Positions 49,734 through 60,237 of a DNA stretch of 64,000 bases are shown piece after piece (position 1 is the stretch's first letter; each line of letters starts with the position of its first letter). The DNA is from Actinernus sp. WN-2022 (lineage: Eukaryota; Cnidaria; Anthozoa; Actiniaria; Actinernidae). The stretch spans positions 75,635,012 through 75,699,011 of the forward strand of contig JAOWCC010000577.1 in NCBI GenBank assembly GCA_030867875.1, given 5' to 3'. Position numbers and translations under genes: made by a program. The notes under the pieces are model-generated. The model made no database searches, was not told where the DNA came from, and saw only the letters and a list, made by a program, of their open reading frames with translations.

Positions 49734-51100
49734 TGGCACTATATCAGAGAAATAAAACTACTTCCGGTTCTAGCCTCGTTTTCATGTCGCACCAGAGCTC
49801 GTGTTTCAGGCTTTATAAAATAATGCGATTTTCACGGTTTTCGCATGCTCCGATTTTTGCCGATTTTTCTCCAGATGTTCTAAAGAGTATCTGGAACAAT
49901 ATTATGAAGAAAAACCTTCTGTTGCAATTTGTTACAGGTTGAGCGGTAAGTTTACTGGACTAAATTGTATTGTTTCTCCGCATGAGAATTCTCGATGTAT
50001 GAGATATGCCATTTTCCCCCCTCATCTGGAAATTTATACCCATTATCATTTGGCCAATTACGACTTTCTTTATTGTGGTAATAATCAACATTGCGAATAG
50101 TTCCTTTATTAACTAAGTATGCATATATATCTCCTAGTCCATGATTCCTACCACCTTTCAATCTGAAGTCTGGTGTTCGAGATAAACCAAACTCTATGCA
50201 TAATGTCTCAAGAGCTGCTTTGCTGTATAGGTTATCGGTTTGCTTGAAAGCAGAGTCACCAGGTAGAGGATCTCCATTAGTACCACCAAGTTCACGCAGA
50301 ATTCTTCGTATTGTAAAATATGTGTGAAATCGTAGGAACCCTTGAACAATGGGTGGATATGTTTTGAAAATAGGGTCGAACAACGACACTCCACATCCAG
50401 AAGTTGCACACCACGTAGCGAAATTTAACTGTTGAGGCCAATATTTGAAATATGGACCTGATAACCATGCATGAAACTCCTTTGCTGTCGTATGCTTTAC
50501 AACGGTCTCCTTGAATATGTTCGGGACACCTGCTTCGAACGTTTTCGTAGGCGTGACGTATATCCATAGATTAGTAAGATCAATATCTTGTGCTTTTTCG
50601 GTATCTGGGACCGCTGTGACAGGATATTACACACTTTTGTCTAGTGTCAACGTAGATGGGAAACCACCAATCATCCCATGTAATGTATTGTCGATACGTT
50701 TTTGAATAGCCGCGGGTAGCTTGGAGACATCATCGCCATAGACCACATAGCTAGAATCCCCATCTCGAATTATGATGCTTGTTGAATATCTATCTCCATC
50801 TATGTTCGTGGAGGCATAGAACTGGTGAAAATCTGCATGTGGGTATCTTTTCTTGAACTTCGCCAACAGATTAGCATTCATTGTTGCGACCTTTTTATTT
50901 TCCATAGCTTCTCTATCTCTCCGGGCTCGATCCTTATCCTTTTTATTTTCTTCAGCTTCTCTATCTCTACGGGCTTGATTCTTCCGCAAATTGGCATTCG
51001 GCCTTGGGGTCTCATCGTCTCTCTCGCTCTCTCCCGGACTTGGATGGTAGCTGAAAATACCTCCGTGCCTCCTCATATTGAAGATATAGAGATTACTTCA

Positions 51101-51234
51101 TGGTTGGTGAGCGCGTACGATTTTTATTCACGAGTTGTGAAAGAATCACAAACGAACGAGCGAGTCCTCGAGCGAGTGAGTTTGTGATTCTTTCACAACA
51201 AGTGAATAAAAATCGTACAAGCGAACCAACCATC
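51101..51234. repeat. Perfect-looking fold-back, 54-bp arms
   Basis: The left arm (ATGGTTGGTGAGCGCGTACG, then ATTTTTATTCAC and GTGAAAGAATCACAAAC) is mirrored at 51,181-51,234, with a 26-bp loop containing GAGCGAGTCCTCGAGCGAG. Few mismatches are seen. It lies at the 3' side of the recombinase gene. Confidence 0.85.
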
Positions 51235-51395
51235 AAACAATAAGTCAATGAGTTTTATTCACTCAAAAGTATAAAAGTTCAACATTTTCTTTTCAAAGTT
51301 TTTGCAAAATGAAAAAAAAAGGAAATCATAAAGCAGCTAAATTTACTTTTAACTATTCAAAATAATGATTAATGTTATTTAAAGTCAAGTCAAGC

Positions 51396-52449
51396 TCACT
51401 CATCATCACTGTCGACCAAAGGCCTCACTCTCTTCCATCGTGTCGATGCTTCAGCAGTAGCTAAGTTAGATTCCTCTAGTGTGAACTTTGGTGATTGATT
51501 AACTGTGTTTATGTTGATGGAAAAATGGCCACCTTGAATGACAGCCCCGCTGAATAAAGCCATAGATTGCTGTGAGTCAGAAGTGGATGGAGATATGGCT
51601 GGATTAATATTAGCAGTTTCGTACGAGGATGTCTTTGTTGCTGTACCAGCTATAGCAGTGCTAAGAACTTTGGACATGTGCATTTGCTGTTTTGTTGACA
51701 CTTTGCTGTAGTTTTCTATGCTCTTTAAGTTTTTATGTCCTGATAGTTGAGCGATATGAGTCGGTGGAATACATTATCGCTTAGAGTTTGAATCATAGTC
51801 TTTCTACTGCTGTGATTTCGGAGGCGGTCGTTGTTGATTCCTGCTTTTTGAGCCATAGTTTTCATGAGACTGTTAAGTTTGTTTATGCCAATAGGACTAC
51901 ACTTGAACCAGTCTTTCGTTTCAAGCGAATCTGCCTTTAAATTGTTATTGACAGCTAGATAAAAAGGAGAATCGTCTTCCTTCATTTTCTCAGGTCTCTT
52001 CTGAGCGAAGAGCTTGTAGACCACTACAGGACCTTTTTCTGATCCGTCGGTAGCAAACATTTTAGGCGGCATTGACCTTTTCCTTTTTTCTTTAGCTCTT
52101 TCTGTTTGAAGAGAAGGACTTTCCTTGTCTTCTCAAATACGAGGTCATTCATGATACTGGCGGAGTAGCTTTTCTTCTTCAGGTGTCGCTCAAAACTTGC
52201 TACTAAACTTCGGAGCGAAAAAGGCTCATAGTCTTTCTCATCTTTTGTCCTGACCGAAATGACAAACTCACACATGTATTCATTCAGCTCCACAGCTGGA
52301 ATTTCTTCAATTTTTCTAAGCTCATTCTTGGTTTCTAAAAACTTTTGAAGAAGCTTTATGTCTCGTTGTGTTTTTTGTACAGTGGCTTTGTTTTCTTGTC
52401 CTGAAATAAAATCAGCAACCGAACCGGCGTCAACAAATCTATCCGACAT
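51396..52449 (-). pseudogene. Crypton/DUF3504-type tyrosine recombinase, deleted and frameshifted
   Basis: The N-terminal core-binding part (52,449-52,100: TVQKTQRDIKLLQKFLETK, YMCEFVISVRTKD) is followed by a junction where the region with the first catalytic Arg should be. The C-terminal catalytic half keeps LRNHSSRKTMIQTL (His-x-x-Arg) and, after a shift near 51,770, GHKNLKSIENYSKV (His and nucleophilic Tyr). The protein ends RVRPLVDSDDE. The R1 segment is missing and two frames are needed, so it is dead. Vertebrate KCTD1/ZMYM domains derive from this class. Confidence 0.7.
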
Positions 52450-52658
52450 ATTTAATTTTGATCAAAGGCGGCTGGCCAGCTTTCGCGCCAAGGATGACGT
52501 AGTTTCCCGTACGATCATTTTTCACTAGTGAAATTTCATCGTTCGCGTCGCTTATTGGCTCTGCCTAAAAACAGAACGACTGTTTCATCACTGTCATTTC
52601 TGTGAATAAATCTCAGTACTTATAGAATAAATACATATATACAGTTTATAACTCTAAT

Positions 52659-54015
52659 ATGCTCTTATTTGTCACCACCACCTCGGCTGACCATACGGTC
52701 TACTTCGATCAACCTATTCATATCAACAACATTTCGCTAGTTGAGGTCACTTTTGAGAACAGTTGGTGGAACCTAGAAAAGATGGCTTCGTTCTGGTGGG
52801 ATACAAAGGGTGTGGGGTTTCCATACAATATCGCTATAGAACATCATGATATGGTAAGCATTCGAATATATTTAAAACCCGCAATCGATGCTGGTATCGT
52901 ACAATTAGTGAAAACCTTACCGACGAGGGGTTGGACACTAGAGGTTAAAACCCCAATCCAGTTCAGCAGAAATCTTTGCACTCTGTTGGGCGTTAAAGGA
53001 AATGAACATGGTATCATGGCGAACAATATCGTACATCATGGCCGCCGCGCATGCGTAGAATGCATTACACGTCGTTCCAAAATTAGTGAAAACAGTGAAG
53101 ACAAGGCTTACCTTTTCGCAATTTTCCAATTTGCTGCTTTAATATTTATATTTCTTGAGGTCCACAAGTTTTAAATTCAGTTAATATGCCTGCTCCTGCC
53201 CTCGACTATGATTGCTAACAAGTTGTGGATGATTAGACCGGTTCCCGATGCTCTGCTAAAAAACGACCCAAATTAGCTAAAGCCGCCATACATCTTCTGT
53301 TAAATACTGTAAAGGCCAGTCAGAAAGCTCAATTACAAAGACTTCCGAGTAGTTCATGTTTGAGGTCCACAAGTTTGAATCTGTTCTGCAGATACCAAAG
53401 TAGATTCTAACGCCAGAAAAACGAGTTGAAATACTTGCTTTGTTGGTTCCAAACGTCCTGTAAATAACTGCATTTTAACGCCAAAACTCTCCTTCCCAAA
53501 CGTACAAAGTTTAAAGGGACAGACCCTGTTACATTTCCCTTCGCGGAGGACGTTGAAAACAGCAGCTCGTCCGCCATTTTGACTGTCGATGTCCATGTAA
53601 CCTCTCCTCATTCTATAAACAGTCATCAACGGCTTTCTTTTTAAAAATAGATTTTCACGTACGCGCCCGCAATGACAACCGCTGACTGTACGAAATTGTT
53701 CGCCATGTAGACGATATGACGATCGAGGTAGGTAGTCATGAACTGACGCTACAAGATATCCACACAGCGTATGTCAACTGCGACGTGGCGGATTCCAGCT
53801 TTTCAATTCGAGATGGAAAACGATCGGAAGTCCTAGCTAGATTACAGATCCGAGGCGGAAGATTCGCAGAATCAACATATGCTTCACTACAACCACTAAC
53901 CGCCCGAGCTCTAGGGTCGATTAGAAACAGCCTTCGCCTGACAATTTGCGACGAGAAAGGCAACACCATAGACTTTCGTGGTCGACCTATTCTCTACGTA
54001 TTGAAGATTGAGTAA
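52659..54015 (+). pseudogene. P3 penton-like protein, split by a MITE
   Basis: The first part (52,659-53,013) matches P1/P2 (ADHTVYFDQPIHINNISLVEV, TPIQFSRNLCTLLGVKGNEHG). After the 0.7-kb insertion the frame resumes at 53,716 (MTIEVGSHELTLQDIHTAYV) and ends with LTICDEKGNTIDF and the final LKIE. Apart from the insertion no stop is seen, so this was a recent interruption. Confidence 0.75.
53014..53707. mobile_element. MITE inside the P3 penton-like gene (~694 bp)
   Basis: The termini CATGGCGAACAATATCGTAC (from 53,015) and, inverted at 53,707, CATGGCGAACAATTTCGTAC define a TIR element. TA lies on both flanks but the ends are offset by one base, so the target duplication is uncertain. The interior has no transposase. 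A second word GAGGTCCACAAGTTT is present at 53,157 and 53,362. Confidence 0.7.
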
Positions 54016-54034
54016 GTTATAGCATAGCTATATA

Positions 54035-54402
54035 ATGGCAAGCGATTCGATTCAAACAATTCCAACGGCACCACAGATCTATCCCCAGCTCACTGGAGAG
54101 AATTTTCGGCTGCAAACAGTCCGCGATACGCTTTCGGATATAGAAACCCAAGAAAAACATTACGAAGGTGTACGTAAAAAATATGTCCGTGCGCAGAGAA
54201 TAGTTCACGGCGCCGCTGTGGTAACAGGTAGTCTATCCGTGCTTTTGTCAAGCTCAGGCCTGGCTGTTGCTCTAACCGGGGTTGGTGTCGTGATTGGCCT
54301 GCCACTTGGCGTTATCGGCGGACTCTGTGGGGTAATTTCGGCCGCTACGACTATTGAGGCTAAAAAGCTTGGAACGAAAGTTTCTAAACATGAGAAAACC
54401 AT
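54035..54402 (+). pseudogene. P3 late-domain membrane-hairpin protein, 3' truncated
   Basis: MASDSIQTIPTAPQIYPQL opens the protein (PTAP at 10-13, YPQL at 16-19). The basic helix and glycine-rich hairpin are conserved, but similarity to P1/P2 ends at KVSKHEKT (about 54,402); what follows is unrelated. About 80 C-terminal residues are lost with the element's right end. Confidence 0.78.
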
Positions 54403-55082
54403 CAAGGTAAAAACGAAAAGCTCAATATTACAATTTCTATGAAGAAGTATTTGAGAGTAAACTGTCGCTGGTTAGAACGGATCATAAAAGTTGACGACCA
54501 TTCCTACATGTTTTGGTCGATCGAGGACGCATCACATATTTGAAAACAAACACGAGCACTGAGACTTGTTTGTTTCACATCTGACATCAGACCAATCGCT
54601 GTCTCACGATGAAGTAAAAAAGCTGAAATTGAATCTCCAGAAGATTCGGTGTGATCTCACGGCAAATTAACCAATAACGAATTAAAATATCCAAAATGTA
54701 TTCACCTGGGTGTTTTTATTTGACAGAATGGACTCAAACCAGTTTTCGCATTAGGTGAAAACTGTTCAGACCGTCAATAAAATACAAACGTTCAAAGCAT
54801 TTCATTCGGTAGTAAGATAATTTTTGGTGTGATCTCAAAGCGAAACAAACACTGCTATCGGAGCTCATTGATTATTCAAAAATGTCACACTTCTGTTCGT
54901 GCATTTGAGACTCGGACCTCATCGCCTTTTAATTCAAAATCACGCATCCCACATTAAATAAAAAGAATTTCAGAATATTCTATTTGGTAGACGTTTATCA
55001 CTTTGCCAGTATTAAAAGTTGAGAAAATTTCTCGCATTATTTAACTCTGCATTCTGCAATAAAATCACATGTCCCGCGAAGT
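54403..55082. other. Spacer to the right of P3
   Basis: No ORF of note. GTGTGATCTCA recurs at about 54,648 and 54,829 within similar surroundings (TTTTTGGTGTGATCTCA and TTCGGTGTGATCTCA), suggesting a decayed repeat. Confidence 0.4.
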
Positions 55083-55538
55083 TTGCGGCACTCTTGTTGT
55101 GAAAATGATGTGTGGAATGAGCTACACGTACAACTAGTGAGAGACTTAGAGAAGAAGGGAGTGTTATGGAGATATGGTGTCAAGCATCTGAAATTATGGA
55201 CTGACTTGATGTTAACTGGTCAAGTAGCCGGAGTTGGAGAAGAACCAGAATGGGAGCAGCATCTGGATAAAATAATCACCCCTCCAAAAAGCAAAAGAAG
55301 CTCTTCATCCACTAGCACGTCAACATCACCTTTGATGTGCAGCACAGACATTGGACAACCCTCTGGCATTATGGAGATGTTTTTCATGCAAAATCAACAA
55401 AGAATGAATGCAGAGAGTCGCAGAGCTGAAATTTTCCAGACAACACTAATGGCAATGATGTCATCCAATATTGCAATGATGCAGAATCGGGTATATTTTT
55501 ACAGTAGGTACGTTGAAGCAAACAGCTTTAAGTTTTGA
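55083..55538 (+). other. Candidate exon, Myb/SANT-like C-terminal region
   Basis: An open frame with VWNELHVQLVRDLEKKGVLW and KHLKLWTDLMLTGQVAG resembles the tail of a Myb/SANT-like DNA-binding module, followed by a Lys/Ser/Thr-rich linker (KSKRSSSSTSTS) and a Met/Gln-rich helix. Together with the SAM exon downstream it may be one cellular gene. A donor GTATAT at 55,491 is possible, but the phase to the next exon does not fit, so an exon may be missing. Confidence 0.4.
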
Positions 55539-56258
55539 AGAATGAAATGCAAACAGTGATCTAAAAACAAACTTTAGGCTTGCCATCTAGTGACTACTTC
55601 AGCTACTCATGATAATTTGGGGGCAACTGTGTATTGCCCCCTCATTCCTGGCAGGCTCTATTAATTATTCACAAAGGTAGCAGACATCAAAAGGCAAACA
55701 TGACAGTAATAAAGCTACAATCTTTTGCATGTTCTCGCCTCCCTCAAAGTCCATGTGTGAAAGTTCCAATATTTTAACTAGTAACGGTTACCATAACTCA
55801 TTGCAGGCTTTACTAATTAATTATTATGACAAGTCCAGAAATTTGTGGAAGGGAGGGGGGGTCATAAACTTTTCCATTTGTATTAAGGGGGGGTTGTATG
55901 TTTTTCCATTTGTCTGAGAGGGGGGACGTATATTTTAATATGGGTTTTCTCATTTGTTGCCAGCCCCCTCCTGTTTTAATAATTAATGGTAACTCTAGTA
56001 GTCAATACAGATTTTTGGTCGTCTCTGACAACTGGACGGCCACTAATTTTGGATCTTGATTGGTTTAGTTTTGTTCTTTATTTACTGACATACCATTTGA
56101 TTTCTGTTATAATCCCTGATTGCTTTCAACAGTGATCAGGCACCCAACAAGGGGACACTCTGTCAAGAATGAAAAGGCTTAAAAATATCAGAAGTGGAAT
56201 AAATTAATTATTTATGGCTGAGGTACAAATGTAGAAGTTAGTGATGTTTTGTTTTCAG

Positions 56259-56629
56259 ATGCCAAGTTATCCCACTCCTTAAACAGCCCATCATCTTGTG
56301 AGACCTCTCTTCACTCTTCACCATCATCACTGTTAGGTGTGGCTGGACCATCATCCTGTGGATACAAGACATCAGCTTTAGTGCCAGAACAAGAGATACT
56401 GAAAGGAAAGGATCTCAGGAGTTTTTCTTTAGAAGAGTGTTGTAACTTTCTCACTTCTTTAGGGCTTGGGCATCTAACACATGTATTTGAAACAAATCAA
56501 ATGGATGGACCTTTGCTTTTTGCTCTAACACATCCACAGTTAGGGGCTGTTATGCTTGATAGCATGGGATTAAGCTCATCTGATCAGTACTTGTTAGTCA
56601 GTGGTATTAAAGATTACGTCAAGATGTAA
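56259..56629 (+). other. Terminal exon encoding a SAM domain
   Basis: GTTTTCAG precedes the exon. A Ser-rich region leads to a sterile alpha motif domain (FSLEECCNFLTSLGLGHLTHVF, DGPLLFALT, LGAVMLDSMGLSSSDQYLLV) ending KDYVKM and a stop. SAM domains mediate protein-protein interaction, and this one has the helical pattern without obvious loss. Likely host-encoded, in one gene with 55,083-55,538. Confidence 0.6.
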
Positions 56630-56737
56630 TTAACCTTACACTCCTAAGCTTGCCAAGTAACTGTTAGTTAAGTTCATGTTCCAAGAAATATGTTGTATAC
56701 ATGTAATGCAGGCTAAATTTCATATTGTTGATGCAAA

Positions 56738-56860
56738 GGACCTTTGCTTTTTGCTCTAACACATCCACAGTTACAGGAAGTATCTAGGGGCTGTAATGCT
56801 TGGAAGCATAGGATTAATTTTGTTTATCAGTACTTGTTAGTCAGTGGTATAGTGGTGGCA
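56738..56860 (+). pseudogene. Degenerate partial duplicate of the SAM exon
   Basis: GACCTTTGCTTTTTGCTCTA and CAGTACTTGTTAGTCAGTGG repeat parts of 56,506-56,605, about 230 bp downstream, with an insertion and base changes that break the frame. A local duplication. Confidence 0.75.
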
Positions 56861-56869
56861 CTTATAACC

Positions 56870-58680
56870 CATGAAACAATCTCTAACTATTAAAATCTAA
56901 TAGTCAAATAGACACAAAAGAAAACCACAGAATTGCAGGGGAGTAGAGCAGCTTTCAAAAGAGTGTTGTAAAACCAAACGCAAATGACATACAGCCAGCC
57001 AAACACAGAAACAAGTAAACACAAAGAAGCCATTCGAGAGTTGAAGTTGTCTGTGAATGGTTTTCGCCTGAACCAATCACGCGTCAAAGCAAAACCAAGA
57101 CCAAACTAAGATTGATTTTACTCTGCAATCTGATTGGTTGATAAATAACATGCCATTTTCTTGAAAGCAAAGTAAACGCAAAACCAAATAACTTTCGACA
57201 CTAATTTGAAAACTACTCTAATACAATAATGTAGTTGCTATTACACTAAACTCTATTTCACAGGTTAAGTGCCATCACTCTATTGTAAGCAAGTGACTGT
57301 TAGTCATTAGAATGTGTTGTGTTTTTCAAAATTTCATATTCATTTTTTTTTATGGATAATAATATCATTAATGATCCCCAGAATCAAACAACCCAAGTGG
57401 ACACTTGTACAGTTGGCTGCCCATTGTTAGGAACAACATTCAAAATCGGGGATGTGGCTTATCTATGGAACACCTAGAAAGGATACCCAATATTAACACA
57501 TATTTACATGATTATTATAAACCTGTATGAAGCTTTTATAATTATGCAACGGTGCGTATATTACAATCTGGTTCAAATGGCATCCGATCGCGTAATATAG
57601 CAATTTTTGCATAATCATTGAAAAGAAATAAAGAACACTCTCATAAGACCTATTAGAATTTCGTGATATTTAAACATGATTAAGCTTATTTACCTTCCAA
57701 AACACGCTAGATGCACGCTGTCATGAGCGCTGCAAATCAAACAACCAGGCATTCTTCGCAATTTTACACATGAGAGATTGGCACTAGTTAGCATGTTCTA
57801 TGAAATTTGCTCATTTTGTTTGCAATTAAGTTTATGTATTTATCACAATATGAAGAAGTTTGACATCAAGTACAAGCGTTTATGAACTTGGACAAAATAT
57901 TTTCTATTTATTTTTTTGTATTTAAAAAAAAAGTTTTCCCTAAATTAGAGCTTCAAAACTTGGGGTGTGGCTTATGCACGGGTCTTTACGGTAGCCTGTT
58001 TGTTTCAAAAGGAGTTATTTGTTTAAAAAAAGTAAAGTAAAATGTTATATGAAGGGATAAGAGATTTCTTTCTGAGTGATACATGTAGAGTAGGATATGT
58101 ATTGTAATTATTACAATTTCACTTTGTCGAAACATAGCAAATCATGCTGCACAGTGATTTCCTTACCATTTACATGTAGCCACATGATGCAAAGTACTGA
58201 GAACAGTTATGAGGTGATATCTAAGGGTGTACAAGAACAGAATAAAAGTGTTTATGAGTTTATCTATTTAATGTCATTCTGTATTTCATTAATTGTTTGC
58301 AAGAGTTGAAAACACTAAATAAATTGTTTGCATGCATGATAAGTCCAAATAAATGTTGTTTTGACTTGAAAGATTTTCCACCCCCTGTAAAAAAAAAAGG
58401 TCTCTCCAGGGGATTTTATGGGAAAGAATCCTCAAATGAATGTAGTTGTACATTATCTCATTTACTCCTTATCCATCATCTACTTGTTTATCAATGCACC
58501 AAGAAATAACAAATTTAAATATTTAATCCAGGAGGGATAGAAAACTAATTAAAACAAAATCCAATAAATAAGGCAATAAATGTTTTTCTTTCTTAATAAA
58601 CTAGTTTGTTTTGTCGCTACTCATTTTTTACCATGTCAAAATTATCACTCAAGTCATAAAAATAAAAATAATTTTGGATC
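56870..58680. other. Gene-empty AT-rich stretch
   Basis: No gene is supported. A loose inverted pair TTTATAATTATGCAA / TTTTTGCATAATCATT at about 57,534-57,620 surrounds a ~60-bp centre and may be a decayed MITE. Confidence 0.4.
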
Positions 58681-58685
58681 TTTTA

Positions 58686-58818
58686 TTTAGAGTGCAAACA
58701 AATTAAACCCCTGAAATTGCACTAACTGTTTTGTGCTTGATAAACAAAATAAAACAATAATTGAAAGAACTAAAATTAGTTTATTGCTATTTTGCAGGGT
58801 TTTTGTTTGCACTCTAAA
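58686..58818. mobile_element. Small TIR element (about 133 bp)
   Basis: TTTAGAGTGCAAACAAA at the left and its inverse TTTGTTTGCACTCTAAA at the right enclose ~100 bp of AT-rich DNA. Likely a tiny MITE; no clear target duplication. Confidence 0.6.
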
Positions 58819-59312
58819 ACATTTATTGGAGATATCTGGCCTGAAGTCTGCAGTTTCCAAGTGAAGGATGCGTGCAGCTCTGTTATGGGCTAATTAGGAT
58901 TATTTTGTTTTGACTTTATTTTTGTGATTTTCCTCTTTGTTGGTACAAATTTAAAACTCCCCAGTCTTACCCTACACACTGGAATTCCTATAGACATTAT
59001 ACCTGAATTTCAAATTGTAAAATGTAAAAAAAATCTAGCTAATCTATATTTGATTATGCTACTAGTCTAGACAGCTGCTAGCCCCATGGCTAGTGGCTCT
59101 CAAGTTTTACTGGCCCAGAATTTTTTTTTATGGTCACTAATGAACCACTTCTAAGGTTGAGCTCCACTGCTGCACTGAAGGTGATATTACTTGGTGAAAG
59201 CTTACATGCTTGTTTTGCAATAAAATGATTACATACATCACCACTGGATCACCTCCAGTTGGTAAATAGCTGATTACCAGATGCAACAAATAATAAAATA
59301 TTATTAAAATAC

Positions 59313-59436
59313 CTGATCAAGGGCCATTTCAAAGCACCTTTGGGGATTCACTTCACACACATCTTGATGCCTTTTTAACCAAGTTTTCCCCTCTCCAAAA
59401 CTCAGTTCAATCGGATTCATATCAGGGGAGTAGGGT
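59313..59436 (-). pseudogene. Exon of a Tc1/IS630-type (DDE_3) transposase gene
   Basis: On the minus strand an acceptor (TGTAATCAG) and a donor (GATCAG|GTATTT) bracket 124 bp coding PYSPDMNPIELSFGEGKTWL, containing the final catalytic Glu of the DDE triad (NPIE), then KRHQDVCEVNPQ. The upstream exon at the window's right edge carries the second catalytic Asp. Intact splice sites imply an intron-bearing transposase-derived gene; whether it is still functional is unclear. Confidence 0.6.
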
Positions 59437-60237
59437 CTGATTACATAACAAAACTTAGTATCAAACAAAACATACTATCACTATAAAATAACATGGCAAA
59501 GAGAATGTGCAAACAATATTTTTTCATCAAAATGCATTTATGGCTGTAAAATAGGACCCCTAAAGGTGAGGCCGAGCACCCCATCATTTCAATATGCGAG
59601 TCCCCCGAGGTCCTGCTTACTCCTGTCACTCTTAATAAAATACCATGTCTTGTTTTATAATGCATGCATGGCATTTGAATACTACTACTAATGCTACTTT
59701 GGTACATTATAGCCAAGATATAAATTAATCCTGAGAGCAAACTGGCACCAGGAAAATTAGACTTCGTAATTTAACTTGCAAAAAGTATGATTAATTTTAA
59801 CAGGATTGCAACACCTCACCACTTACAGTAACTTATTTATAATTAATAGGTTCACAGCATCGTTAAAATATCGAAAGCTGTATTGATCCAGCTGTGAGCT
59901 ATCAACATATTACTGGGATGTGTAAAGTTGTAACATCTACATGTATATATTTTCAACAAAGACCTACAAGAACAATATTATGACATCCACCCCAGGAGTA
60001 AGCTGTTCGAGACAGATGGTGCAGGACAATCACAGAATTAAAAAGGAACTTTATGAGGCTGACACTTACGGTAGAAATATATAATAATAATAATAATAAT
60101 AATTACAGTTCTTTTCCGCGCATTTCGACTAGCCTCAATGCGCTTACACTTTATGGGAAAATACAATAACAATCTAATTTAATCTAATCTAATCGAACTG
60201 TAAACCATGTATACGTGGATAAAAATTGAGAAAAACA

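Larger units (their letters stand above)
45734..49962 (+). mobile_element. Academ-like element 2, transposase-truncated (4229 bp)
   Basis: The left end TAGTCCAGTAA and the inverted right end TTACTGGACTA extend imperfectly over about 60 bp (sharing AAATTGCAACAGAAG), and inner parts share AAAATCGGCAAAAATCGG. A 3-bp duplication AAT flanks it (45,731-45,733; 49,963-49,965). The gene inside keeps the later transposase linker, nuclease and CXC domain. The TIR start (TAG), TSD length and protein content match the first Academ-like element. Confidence 0.8.
45142..51076 (-). pseudogene. P3 tail-anchored Polinton protein, split by an Academ-like insertion
   Basis: The N-terminal part (51,076-50,627) has a repeated charged RRDREAxENKK arm and then a block very similar to P1 (HQFYASTNIDGDRYSTS, SYVVYGDDVSKLP). 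A frameshift near 50,630 follows, then a divergent middle (LRFHTYFTIRRILREL, RLKGGRNHGLG). The transposon interrupts at 49,962/45,734, and the frame resumes across the 3-bp duplication with GRLTRSAEAFAYCILGAQ. Further frame breaks near 45,570 precede the C-terminal anchor ending WLLFR. The N-terminal half resembles P1 far more than the C-terminal half does. Confidence 0.7.
51085..52620 (-). mobile_element. Crypton-like insertion in a divergent P3 promoter
   Basis: P1 and P2 have 68 and 42 bp between the tail-anchored and penton-like genes; P3 has about 1.58 kb. The extra DNA carries a tyrosine recombinase gene and a large fold-back at 51,101-51,234. No TIR or duplication could be fixed at its edges, as expected for Crypton-type elements, so the borders are approximate. 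Confidence 0.6.
37505..54402 (+). mobile_element. Polinton/Maverick copy P3 (no TIRs, heavily interrupted)
   Basis: The gene order matches P2 from PolB to the late-domain protein: PolB C-terminal half, integrase, pseudo-protease-like, three small membrane genes, ~190-aa protein, ATPase, capsid, coiled-coil, tail-anchored, penton-like, late-domain. Both ends are lost: PolB starts just after motif A, and the late-domain gene stops at KHEKT. It contains an Academ-like insertion (45,734-49,962), a Crypton-like recombinase (about 51,085-52,620) and a MITE (53,014-53,707). Confidence 0.82.

Noticed and set aside
55083..56629. Confident two-exon SAM gene model
   Set aside because: The visible donor and acceptor phases do not match, so the exons are listed separately and not joined.
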